Source: a virus. From it: DNA of 23,913 nt. The position numbers and the translations under genes are program-made. Shown in pieces: positions 16,505-23,609 of the stretch. The stretch lies in IMG/VR virus record IMGVR_UViG_3300049596_001326, positions 1-23,913 of that record, one strand, 5' to 3'. Under the pieces are notes generated by a model that did no database searches, was not told where the DNA came from, and worked only from the letters and a program-made list of their open reading frames with translations. Position 1 is the stretch's first letter. Every line of letters starts with the position of its first letter.

Positions 16505-17776
16505 TTATTCGTATCTTTCGTATTCCTTTTCAAAGAATGCTTGTGATGGTCTTACTACTTCTTGCTCTATAACTTTGTTCTCATCATTAGAATCAGTTAC
16601 ATCTGGATTATCTAATTGGTCATTAGTATCTTCTTGTACCTCATCTATTGTTTGTCCTGTTTCTTCAGCAGTTTGTGCTAATATAGCTAATGGTGTTAAT
16701 TGGTCTATATACAATTGTGAATCTAAATAACCACCTTCGTTCAATGCTGCATCTAATGTTTGTAACAATAGATTTTGGAAACCATTGATTGTCATCGTCT
16801 GTAAGATAGAGTAAGCAGTTTTCATTTCTTCACTCTGTGATGAGAAACCATTGTTAGCAGTACGGATACCAAACAACAAAGGCGATGTTACTCTATGTGC
16901 TACAAGTATTCTATCTTGTGCATACTCTGCAACATACTGATACTTTTCGTGTAGGTTATCTGTTTGTATTACATCTACTGTTGGTTTCAATAATGGGTCA
17001 TCACTAAATGATAACATAAATCTACCAGCGTTTCTACTACCTGTAAACTTATCTTCAATCATATTTTCAATTACCTGTCTTTCTTCCGGAGCAGGAATAC
17101 CATTATTAAAATTAACCATAACAACTGGCATAAACCCATTATGGATATTGTTTAAGTGTAGGTTAGATAAATCAGCTTCTACATAAGAGAATTGCAATGA
17201 TGATACCCAATCAGGTAAAGAGTAATAGTAATGACCAGGTGAGTAATTCTTTATGTAAAGTATTTCTACATCTTCGTTTGAAGTACCAAACGCTGGGATT
17301 TTCTTTTTATGTTTCTGTGCTCTCTGGTCTTTCCAATCAGAACAATAGAAATAGTTTTCAATTCTGGGATTAGAGTATATCTTTTCAGCTCGTAGATTTT
17401 GGACTGGGACATGGTAAAATTTAATTACTTTAGTGTGTTCTTTATTCCAATAGACCTGATAAGCACCATTACCATATAGTTTCAAATCAAATGCTACTTT
17501 TCTTGTTTCTTCCTGTGGGATAAGTTTAGGTAATGCTTGAGTAAAGGTTTGGTTATTTGTATAAAGACCTTTACCATATATTAAATCAGCTATACCTTCA
17601 ACGCAAGCTGAAGTAGTAGTAGATGTATTAAAAGCAGTAGTAATTAGTTCAAAGAAATCATCTTGTCCTAATATACCAACAGGTACCCACTCATGTCTAG
17701 TCTTTATATCTTCAAAGACTGCAGTTACATCTTGTTGCTGTAATTGTACTACTGAAAAGTTTTGATTTTTATTCAT
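16505..17776 (-). CDS. Phage portal protein
   Basis: This 423-aa protein fits the PBSX/HK97-type portal family. The N-terminal segment AFNTSTTTSACVEGIADLIYGKGL (about 48-71) is the typical opening helix and wing. LKLYGNGAYQVYWN (about 97-110) is the usual L-x-x-x-G-N-x-Y strand. PDWVSSLQFSYVEADLSNLHLNNIHNG (about 185-215) and IENMIEDKFTGSRNAGRFML follow, then VAHRVTSPLLFGI and LLLQTLDAAL. The last 70 residues are acidic and disordered, a common portal tail. It forms the ring through which DNA enters the head. It lies near the start of a new transcript, after the promoter at 18233-18264, and 2 nt after the 122-aa gene. Unusually, the capsid and scaffold genes precede it. Confidence 0.85.
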   Translation of the reverse strand: MNKNQNFSVVQLQQQDVTAVFEDIKTRHEWVPVGILGQDDFFELITTAFNTSTTTSACVEGIADLIYGKGLYTNNQTFTQALPKLIPQEETRKVAFDLKLYGNGAYQVYWNKEHTKVIKFYHVPVQNLRAEKIYSNPRIENYFYCSDWKDQRAQKHKKKIPAFGTSNEDVEILYIKNYSPGHYYYSLPDWVSSLQFSYVEADLSNLHLNNIHNGFMPVVMVNFNNGIPAPEERQVIENMIEDKFTGSRNAGRFMLSFSDDPLLKPTVDVIQTDNLHEKYQYVAEYAQDRILVAHRVTSPLLFGIRTANNGFSSQSEEMKTAYSILQTMTINGFQNLLLQTLDAALNEGGYLDSQLYIDQLTPLAILAQTAEETGQTIDEVQEDTNDQLDNPDVTDSNDENKVIEQEVVRPSQAFFEKEYERYE

Positions 17777-17778
17777 TG

Positions 17779-18147
17779 TTATTGAATTATGATAAACTCA
17801 TTACCAGAGAGTCTAGATTTATATTGAGTATTTTGATTTACATAATCTGTTTTATTAACAGACTGTGAAGCATATACTTGCATAGTACCATTGTATATTG
17901 TAGAACCTGTATTTTTAAGTTCTAATCTATACTCATAAGCTACACTTGTTGTAGGTAATTGTAAAGAGAATGATAAAATACTTTCATAATTGTCATAAGA
18001 TATGAAAGCTGAACCTGATATACTAAAAGATTGTGTACTTAAAGTGTACATATCTTCAATGTTTAATACTAAATTAGAACTTGAAGACACAAATGGTTGT
18101 GTATGAATACTGAAATTATTTGAACCTGTACCGAAATAAGAAAGCAT
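17779..18147 (-). CDS. Small hypothetical structural-type protein (122 aa)
   Basis: This 122-aa protein is rich in Ser, Thr, Tyr and Asn, with strand-like repeats (NFSIHTQPFVSSSSNLVLNI, FSISGSAFISYDNYESILSF) and no membrane segment or Cys. I recall such short beta proteins next to portal genes in uncultured phages, where they have no named function. It is the first gene after the promoter, with a leader of about 80 nt, and is followed 2 nt later by the portal. It may be a head or neck protein. No function assigned. Confidence 0.55.
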   Translation of the reverse strand: MLSYFGTGSNNFSIHTQPFVSSSSNLVLNIEDMYTLSTQSFSISGSAFISYDNYESILSFSLQLPTTSVAYEYRLELKNTGSTIYNGTMQVYASQSVNKTDYVNQNTQYKSRLSGNEFIIIQ

Positions 18148-18232
18148 TATCTGTTATTTATCTATACTTTATAACAAATTAACTAATCATTATCAGTAAT
18201 ATATAATATTAGCAGTAAAACTTAACTGAACT

Positions 18233-18264
18233 CAAAGTTACGAAAAAAAACTGATATAATCAAA
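18233..18264 (-). promoter_or_regulatory. Bacteroidota-type promoter for the portal and tail transcript
   Basis: On the minus strand TTTG (18264-18261) is followed by 20 nt and TAACTTTG (18240-18233). This exactly fits the Bacteroidota sigma consensus TTTG, about 19-21 nt, TAnnTTTG. It begins right after the terminator U-run and stands about 80 nt before the ATG of the 122-aa gene, so it should start a new transcript. Confidence 0.7.
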
Positions 18265-18291
18265 TAAAAAAGGGGAAACTTTCGCTCCCCC
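18265..18291 (-). terminator. Intrinsic terminator after the capsid gene group
   Basis: Minus-strand hairpin of 8 bp (GGGG/CCCC core plus G-U, A-U, G-U and C-G pairs) closed by a C(GAAA)G tetraloop at 18272-18291, followed directly by six U (18271-18266). It lies about 30 nt after the stop of the 178-aa gene. Confidence 0.85.
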
Positions 18292-18319
18292 AATTTTCCC
18301 TACTCTACCCAACTATTTT

Positions 18320-18856
18320 TTAGTTATATACTATTGTCGGTTGTGTTGATAATCCAGCGAATGGATTAGATGTTGTGCTTCCAGATAAGAAAGCTGCCGG
18401 AAGTTGTTCCATACCTGTTAAGGTTACAGAGTATCCGTATAAGTCACCCAAAGCTCCACCAGTCTGAATTGTACCAGCAGTTACATCAGCACCAAGCTTT
18501 TCGCCTACTAATAATGCATCTCCTGCGTTTGTCCAAACTACTACTTGAGGGCGGCCGTAAGCCATCAACTTTAATTGTGTTGTCATTTCGTTCGTCAGTT
18601 TCTTTAAGTTAAGAGTTGCTTCTTGGTTAAAGAATGTTGTTCCGTTTTCGCGAGATGAGTTTACAGTTTCAGTATAGGCTGATGTTCCTTTCAATTGGTA
18701 ATAATAGACTGTTGAACCTGAAGGAAGTGCGGTAACTTCACCAGCACCATTTTTAGTGAATGAGCCTGTTGTATAGTTAATAAAATATACACCTTGCAAA
18801 CCACCAATACTTTCCTTACAAACTTCTTGTCTACCTTGTGTTAGATTACAAGCCAT
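18320..18856 (-). CDS. Abundant-type structural protein after capsid (tail tube or decoration candidate)
   Basis: This 178-aa protein begins MACNLTQGRQEVCKESIGGL, with two Cys near the N-terminus. ETVNSSRENGTTFFNQEATL and KLTNEMTTQLKLMAYGRPQV (about 62-100) look like the conserved core, followed by GDLYGYSVTLTGMEQLPAAF. I recall similar proteins in Bacteroidota phages but without a firm function. The size, single-domain beta fold and dedicated terminator suggest high expression, so a tail tube or capsid decoration protein is plausible. The gene is separated from the capsid gene by a strong hairpin. Confidence 0.5.
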   Translation of the reverse strand: MACNLTQGRQEVCKESIGGLQGVYFINYTTGSFTKNGAGEVTALPSGSTVYYYQLKGTSAYTETVNSSRENGTTFFNQEATLNLKKLTNEMTTQLKLMAYGRPQVVVWTNAGDALLVGEKLGADVTAGTIQTGGALGDLYGYSVTLTGMEQLPAAFLSGSTTSNPFAGLSTQPTIVYN

Positions 18857-18901
18857 AATGTTATTGTATTTTAATCGTTATTGTTTTTTTGATTTATGAT
18901 A

Positions 18902-18928
18902 GGAGTGGAGGAACGCTGTCCCCCACCC
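18902..18928 (-). other. Strong intergenic hairpin without a U-run
   Basis: On the minus strand a 10-bp stem (GGGTGGGGGA paired with TCCTCCACTC, two G-U pairs) with a 6-nt loop occupies most of the gap between the capsid gene and the 178-aa gene. The bases after it are A-rich, not U-rich, so it is not a standard terminator. It could be a partial attenuator or an mRNA end-protecting element that sets the ratio of the two products. Confidence 0.6.
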
Positions 18929-18963
18929 GAATCAAAGGATAGATTTACCTACCCCATTGTGTT

Positions 18964-19938
18964 TTAAGCGTATGCGCCGTAGTAAACAATATCAGATAAG
19001 ATACCTGCAGTTGTAGCAGCTGTATATCTCATTATGATACGGAAGTTCTGCGAGCCATCCAAGTCAGCCATGTCTAATACTTTAACCTGGTTGTAATCAG
19101 ATAATAAACCTGTTCCAAAGTGTAAGTTAGATTTCTGTGCTGCTACGATAGTTGAAGAAGCCATACCAGGACACAATACGATTTCAACACCATTGAAGTT
19201 CATTGGTTTCTCACCAACGTTCAATTGATTGTTGTATCCGTTTGCACCTTGTGCTCCACCACCTAATGCTTGTTGGTAAGCCTTTGCTACGTTTGTTGGA
19301 ACGTATAACAATAAATCTTCTTTACCATATACAGTATCAGGAATAGTATCAACTGTTGAGTTTAAGATTGATAATACGTTAGCTGAAGTGATTGAACCAG
19401 AGATGATTGCTGATGAGCCACCGCTTGTTCTTACTGGCAATACACCAGTTCCTGCTGCTACTGAAGCAGATAATGCTGGACCAAATCCACCAAATTGTCC
19501 GTTAGTTGCAGTGTTACCTTGCCAAATAGAGATTTCAGTTGCTTGTGCTACTTGTCCACCTACATAAGAGATAAGGTAATCGTTGAATGAAGCTGGGATA
19601 GTATCGAATGCACTATAACCCAATTGTAGTGCTTCCCAGCTATCTACGAATTGTTGCTTACATAATTCAAGGTTAACTTGAAGTTCTTTCGGCTCAAGGA
19701 TTCTTTCGCTTAATGCTACTGAACCAGATGTTACGAAATCACAAGATGCGTTAGTGATGATGTTAGTTACATCAATCTTTTGGATAATCTCTCTGTACTT
19801 CACGTTAGGGTGAATAGTTACATACTTGTTATCCAATGTTTTAGCCGATAATAACGCTGCTGCGATATATTGACCTGCGAACTCACCTGCGTATGTTGAG
19901 GTAATAGTTGGCTGTACAAAGTTTTGTTGTTTTCTCAT
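18964..19938 (-). CDS. Major capsid protein
   Basis: The protein has 324 aa. Support comes from the overall layout and the flanking genes (scaffold-like before, structural after). After a short N-arm there is a long helix-like segment (LLSAKTLDNKYVTIHPNVKY). Next come the helix LNLELCKQQFVDSWEALQLG, the loop SFNDYLISYVGGQVAQATEISIWQG (about 118-142) and a Gly/Ser/Ala-rich stretch. VLSILNSTVDTIPDTVYGKEDLLLYVPTNV (about 197-226) and FNGVEIVLCPGMASSTIVAAQKSNLHFGTGL follow. FRIIMRYTAATTAGI at the end resembles the P-domain strand of HK97-fold capsids. The leader has no Shine-Dalgarno sequence but has the A/T-rich start context typical of highly expressed Bacteroidota genes. Confidence 0.75.
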   Translation of the reverse strand: MRKQQNFVQPTITSTYAGEFAGQYIAAALLSAKTLDNKYVTIHPNVKYREIIQKIDVTNIITNASCDFVTSGSVALSERILEPKELQVNLELCKQQFVDSWEALQLGYSAFDTIPASFNDYLISYVGGQVAQATEISIWQGNTATNGQFGGFGPALSASVAAGTGVLPVRTSGGSSAIISGSITSANVLSILNSTVDTIPDTVYGKEDLLLYVPTNVAKAYQQALGGGAQGANGYNNQLNVGEKPMNFNGVEIVLCPGMASSTIVAAQKSNLHFGTGLLSDYNQVKVLDMADLDGSQNFRIIMRYTAATTAGILSDIVYYGAYA

Positions 19939-19961
19939 TTTTAATTAAATGTTGTTGTTGT

Positions 19962-20600
19962 TTATTTATATAATTTAGATAAGAATGTGTTTTGCGGGTC
20001 TGCAATTTTATTCTTACTTCCATATGCTTTTACTTTAGAGAACTTCTTCATGTCCTCTTCGATTGGAGCACCATCTAATTTAGGTAAATCTTCTTCAGGC
20101 ATTTCTTCAGCCATCTTATAAGATTCTAATTCTAATTCTAATGCTTTAATCTTTGCTTTCAATTCACTAATTACAGGTGAATCTGATTCTGGTGATGGAA
20201 CTTCGTTAGCAGGATTCTCATCAGTTGTGTTAGGTAATGCCTTTGCTGGAACCATATCCTCTGCAAATGCTACTGGCATCTCTTCGTTTACACCTGTATC
20301 TTCTAAATCTGCTGGTTGTGCTTCTTCTACATTTTCTCTTTCTGTGATTTTACCACCTTCAGTTTCAATGCGGATAACAACTTTGTTTCCTTCTGAATCT
20401 CTCAATTCAATTTCATGCTCACCATCTGGTGCTGGAGTTAGATTACCATCTTCTCCCACTACACTTACATCTTCTCCCAAATCAAATGTTGGTGATTGTA
20501 AGATGTTACCTTGTGCATCTCTTGCGTCTGTAAGGTTCATATCCTTATTATCATAAGACAATAAGGTCATAATCTTATTTAATACTTCTTTTGCATTCAT
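19962..20600 (-). CDS. Scaffold-like acidic coiled-coil protein
   Basis: The protein has 212 aa and is very rich in Glu, Asp and Pro, with a low-complexity acidic middle (about 85-135). ISELKAKIKALELELESYK (about 144-162) is a regular heptad coiled coil. The C-terminal basic stretch KKFSKVKAYGSKNKIADPQN resembles scaffold capsid-binding tails. It is located 23 nt before the major capsid gene, where scaffolds normally sit. The protease at 1-445 could cleave it. No protease motif was seen in this protein, so a separate protease is needed. The coiled coil and position support the call; no specific family was recognised. Confidence 0.6.
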   Translation of the reverse strand: MNAKEVLNKIMTLLSYDNKDMNLTDARDAQGNILQSPTFDLGEDVSVVGEDGNLTPAPDGEHEIELRDSEGNKVVIRIETEGGKITERENVEEAQPADLEDTGVNEEMPVAFAEDMVPAKALPNTTDENPANEVPSPESDSPVISELKAKIKALELELESYKMAEEMPEEDLPKLDGAPIEEDMKKFSKVKAYGSKNKIADPQNTFLSKLYK

Positions 20601-20647
20601 ATTTCAATATAGTTTTAATTATTTAACAATGTATTTGTTGGTTGTAG

Positions 20648-21196
20648 TTATTTTTCTTTAATTATTTGGATTATTATATCATCGTATCTACCCTTATTAG
20701 GACGTAAATCATATACAGTTGTTGAGCCAGATGGTGGGTTCATAGCACGGAGAACTAATAAATCATTATCTGATTGTATATCTTCTATAATCATTTTACC
20801 ACCTACTGCTAATTTAGGCCACCATTTAGTTATACAATCTATTTGTGATTGTAGTGTGTGTGGACCATCATCTATAATAATATCAAAGTATTCATCCTTA
20901 AACTCTGCAATCGTTTCATCTGCGTAAGCATCTTTGAATTGAAAATTAATATTAGGTTGAGCAATAAACTCATCTACTATATGGTCTTCAACATCAAATC
21001 CGTATATATTACTATCTGGTCCAAAGTGTTGAGACCATAGTTGTAGGCTTCCACCTTTATATACACCAATCTCTAATAAGTTAATTGGTTTTGTATTATC
21101 AGCAAATGCTTCATTGTAGTATCCATTGATGTAATCATGTATTGCTCCCTTATCTGTATGAGGGTTTAATTCATTGTAGGTTTCTAATAGGGTCAT
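20648..21196 (-). CDS. Class I SAM-dependent methyltransferase
   Basis: The protein has 182 aa. TDKGAIHDYINGYYNEAF near the N-terminus is typical of Methyltransf_24 or sugar O-methyltransferase-like proteins. Motif I is LLEIGVYKGGSLQLW (about 40-54). Motif II is IYGFDVED. Motif IV is YFDIIIDDGPHTLQSQI, with a double Asp. Motif V or VI is GGKMIIEDI. It should transfer a methyl group from S-adenosylmethionine to a small molecule or a sugar hydroxyl. It lies between the mucin-like LamG gene and the scaffold gene, not beside the glycosyltransferases. O-methylation of a virion glycan is a reasonable guess but is not shown. Confidence 0.75.
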   Translation of the reverse strand: MTLLETYNELNPHTDKGAIHDYINGYYNEAFADNTKPINLLEIGVYKGGSLQLWSQHFGPDSNIYGFDVEDHIVDEFIAQPNINFQFKDAYADETIAEFKDEYFDIIIDDGPHTLQSQIDCITKWWPKLAVGGKMIIEDIQSDNDLLVLRAMNPPSGSTTVYDLRPNKGRYDDIIIQIIKEK

Positions 21197-21236
21197 AGGG
21201 CTGTTAATGCGTTATAGTTGGTTGTTGTTTTTTTTG

Positions 21237-23306
21237 TTAAATGCTACCTGATACAAATAAATAATTATAGTTTTGTGCTATTTCAGCAGTAGATAGTATT
21301 CTGTTATATACTAATATATTACTTATTGTTCCATTGTAAAATCCATATGCAGGTGTTGTTCCAGTACTCTTATCAAGTCCAAATGTGAATGGTTCAGCTG
21401 AAGCAGTATTAAATCCAACAAATTGACCTGATGTAAAATTAGTTACTGTTCCTTCATCGTTTAAGTAAAATCCACCATTAGTTCCAGTACCTTGAGTAAT
21501 GGTAAATGTATATAGTGATTGAGTAGCAGGTGGTACTGCAGTTGGTGTTACAACTTCTTCATTAAAATTATTATAGTAGTAAAATCTTCTAGAACTATTA
21601 CTTAAACCATTCCAAGCATTGTACCAACCATTAGAAAAAGTAGAAGAAGATACTTCTGTTTTACCAAATAAAGTTTGTCCATTACCATCTGCATTTGGTG
21701 AACCAAAGAATTGTAATGTAAATGAACTAGATGGTGTGGCTACTAATGAAGCAGGATATGTTAAATAGTTTTCATTACTAGCAGATGGTACAAAGTTCCA
21801 TCCTAATGAACCAGATAATGCTAATGAAGAACCAGATATTAAAGCGTGGTTTCCATTGCCTGAATTATCATACCAAACACTACCAGTAACCCCATTAAAC
21901 TTATTCCATATAGTTAAACCATTTGTAACTAATCCAGGACCAGCAGTTGTGGTGGTTGTTGTACCTATTGATGGTGATAAAGCTGTGTAATTATATATAA
22001 CTTCAGCTTCTGTCAATATTCTATTATATAAAATTATATCCTTAAATGTTCCTTTGAAGTAATTTCCATCACTTTGTGGATTATATCCAAATGTAAATGG
22101 TATAGCACTTCCACTATTGAATGGTTCAATCAATGAACTTTTACTTACTATAAGTGTATCATCTATATATAGTTCGCATGTACCATCTATATTATATGTT
22201 GTTGTAATTAGTTTAACAACTGCTCCATCTATTGGACCATCTAATGATATATCAGAACCAGCTACTGGTCTATATACAATTTCAGGATATGGTGTAGCTA
22301 CTGTATCCCATCCATCTTCAAATGAGTTTTTACAGAAGTAATCTCTATTTTCAGAATCAAAGTTTATTGTACCATAGTATTGTAAAGTAAACGAACCAGT
22401 TGGTGTTGCGTTTACAGGCTCTGGATAAGTAAAGAAATTATTAGTTCCATTAAACTCTAATCCTAATGAAGCAGATGCTACTAATGTACTACCACTTACT
22501 ATTGCAGTATTATTATTACCACTCCTGTCTGCAACAGTCCCACTTCCACTATTGTAATCTTCGTAATTATTCCATATAATCAATCCACTTTCAACAATTG
22601 GTAATGGCGCAACAGTAGTTGTACTTGTTGAAGTAGATGTAGAAGTTGGTGCAGCAGTAGTTGTACTTGTTGAAGTAGATGTAGAAGTTGGTGCAGCAGT
22701 AGTTGTACTTGTTGAAGTACTAGTACTAGTTGATGTAGTAGATGTACTCGTACTTGTTGAAGTAGAAGTAGATGTTGTACTCGTTGATGTTGAAGTAGAA
22801 GTAGAAGTTGTAGTGCTAGTTGGAGCAGCAGTGGTTGTACTTGTACTGGTAGAAGTAGAAGTTGTGGTAGTTGGTGCAAGTGTACTTGTACTTGTAGAAG
22901 TAGAAGTAGATGTTGTGGTGCTGGTTGGAGCAGCTGTTGTTGTACTAGTACTTGTAGAAGTAGAAGTTGATGTAGATGTACTACTTGTACTTGTTGATGT
23001 ACTCGTTGAAGTAGATGTTGAAGTAGATGTAGTAGAAGTACTTGTAGTAGTTGGTCCAGCCGTTGTAGTTGTGGTACTAGTGGGTTGTATTGTGGTTGTA
23101 GTAGTACTTGGTGGTGCGGTAGTTGTACCCTGAATATTACCAATACCTTGCGCAATCAAATCCCCATTACAACACTCACGTGAGTATGTATCTGTTTTAG
23201 TACAAAGACAAGCTCTACGATTGTTTTTGGGTGAAGATAAACCTTGCGTAGGTCCTAGATAGATACCACTATTTATTCTTCTATTGATTTTTCTTGCATA
23301 CAACAT
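21237..23306 (-). CDS. Mucin-like virion protein: Cys-rich head, long Thr/Ser linker, two LamG domains
   Basis: The protein has 689 aa. The N-terminal 60 residues form a basic Cys-rich motif: KNNRRACLCTKTDTYSRECC, then GDLIAQGIGNIQG. Residues about 64-231 are Thr/Ser dipeptides with AAPTS or TTAGP breaks. LamG-type domains lie at about 238-440 and 460-689. Each has WNN/WNK, D-x-SGN-x-N near its start and (I/V)-L-(Y)-N-R-I-L-x-x-A-E-(V/I)-x-x-NY at its end. The Cys-rich head may anchor the chain to the virion (inference), and the linker holds the lectin-like domains outward. There is no signal peptide. It sits between the chaperone-like gene and the methyltransferase gene, away from the other two LamG genes but sharing their modules. 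Confidence 0.72.
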   Translation of the reverse strand: MLYARKINRRINSGIYLGPTQGLSSPKNNRRACLCTKTDTYSRECCNGDLIAQGIGNIQGTTTAPPSTTTTTIQPTSTTTTTAGPTTTSTSTTSTSTSTSTSTSTSTSSTSTSTSTSTSTSTTTAAPTSTTTSTSTSTSTSTLAPTTTTSTSTSTSTTTAAPTSTTTSTSTSTSTSTTSTSTSTSTSTSTTSTSTSTSTSTTTAAPTSTSTSTSTTTAAPTSTSTSTSTTTVAPLPIVESGLIIWNNYEDYNSGSGTVADRSGNNNTAIVSGSTLVASASLGLEFNGTNNFFTYPEPVNATPTGSFTLQYYGTINFDSENRDYFCKNSFEDGWDTVATPYPEIVYRPVAGSDISLDGPIDGAVVKLITTTYNIDGTCELYIDDTLIVSKSSLIEPFNSGSAIPFTFGYNPQSDGNYFKGTFKDIILYNRILTEAEVIYNYTALSPSIGTTTTTTAGPGLVTNGLTIWNKFNGVTGSVWYDNSGNGNHALISGSSLALSGSLGWNFVPSASNENYLTYPASLVATPSSSFTLQFFGSPNADGNGQTLFGKTEVSSSTFSNGWYNAWNGLSNSSRRFYYYNNFNEEVVTPTAVPPATQSLYTFTITQGTGTNGGFYLNDEGTVTNFTSGQFVGFNTASAEPFTFGLDKSTGTTPAYGFYNGTISNILVYNRILSTAEIAQNYNYLFVSGSI
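22613..22719 (-). repeat. 42-bp tandem repeat, about 2.5 copies, within the Thr/Ser linker
   Basis: Exact 42-bp units lie at 22613-22654 and 22655-22696, with a 23-bp partial third copy to 22719. Each unit encodes 14 residues containing TTTAAPTSTSTS. It keeps the frame, so slippage would only change linker length. Confidence 0.85.
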
Positions 23307-23336
23307 ATAGATATAACAATTAGTTAGTGATTTATA

Positions 23337-23609
23337 CTATGTTCGTTTAGATGCAGCTGCAATCTCTGCATTCTCCAATATCGCTTTATCGTTTAGATAA
23401 GATAGATATAACAAACACTTCTCTAATGGTTGTTGTACTACTGCATCTATTTGTAGTATATCTTCTTTACATAGAGCCATTACTGTTGAATAGGCATTCC
23501 ACTTTTTAGCAAATCCTGCTCTATATCCTGAACTACTACCTGTTTCTCCACTTCCTTCAAATAGTTCATTGTATCTTTCAGTAAGTGAGTGGAGATACGA
23601 AAAAAAAAA
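23337..23609 (-). CDS. -1 frame extension of the chaperone-like gene (C-terminal domain)
   Basis: This frame is open from just below a stop near 23655 down to the TAG at 23339-23337. It runs FFFSYLHSLTERYNELFEG, a Gly/Ser linker, then FAKKWNAYSTVMALCKEDI and PLEKCLLYLSYLNDKAILE. The latter pattern (F-x-x-K/R-W...A-x-x-x-D-I...PL...L-x-Y-L...K-A-x-x-E) is what I associate with the frameshifted C-terminal half of tail assembly chaperones. No ATG occurs between the T-run and 23480, so the upstream part can only be translated by entering from the other frame. Third codon positions here are more A/T-rich (7 of 40 G/C) than in the overlapping frame (17 of 39), like the neighbouring genes. If no shift occurs, only a 47-aa protein from the ATG at 23480 would remain. 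Confidence 0.6.
   Translation of the reverse strand, partial: FFFSYLHSLTERYNELFEGSGETGSSSGYRAGFAKKWNAYSTVMALCKEDILQIDAVVQQPLEKCLLYLSYLNDKAILENAEIAAASKRT

Noticed and set aside
18902-18928. Intrinsic terminator directly after the capsid gene
   Set aside because: The stem is strong, but A-rich sequence rather than a U-run follows it on the transcribed strand.
22580-23155. Minus-strand Leu/Gln/Val-rich frame within the LamG gene
   Set aside because: It is another frame of the Thr/Ser repeat, with a composition caused by the repeat.
23478-23480. ATG at 23480 as the start of an independent 47-aa gene
   Set aside because: The conserved-looking segment (FAKKWNAYSTV) lies upstream of this ATG in the same frame, so the frame is better explained as a frameshifted extension, although reinitiation at TAATG cannot be excluded.
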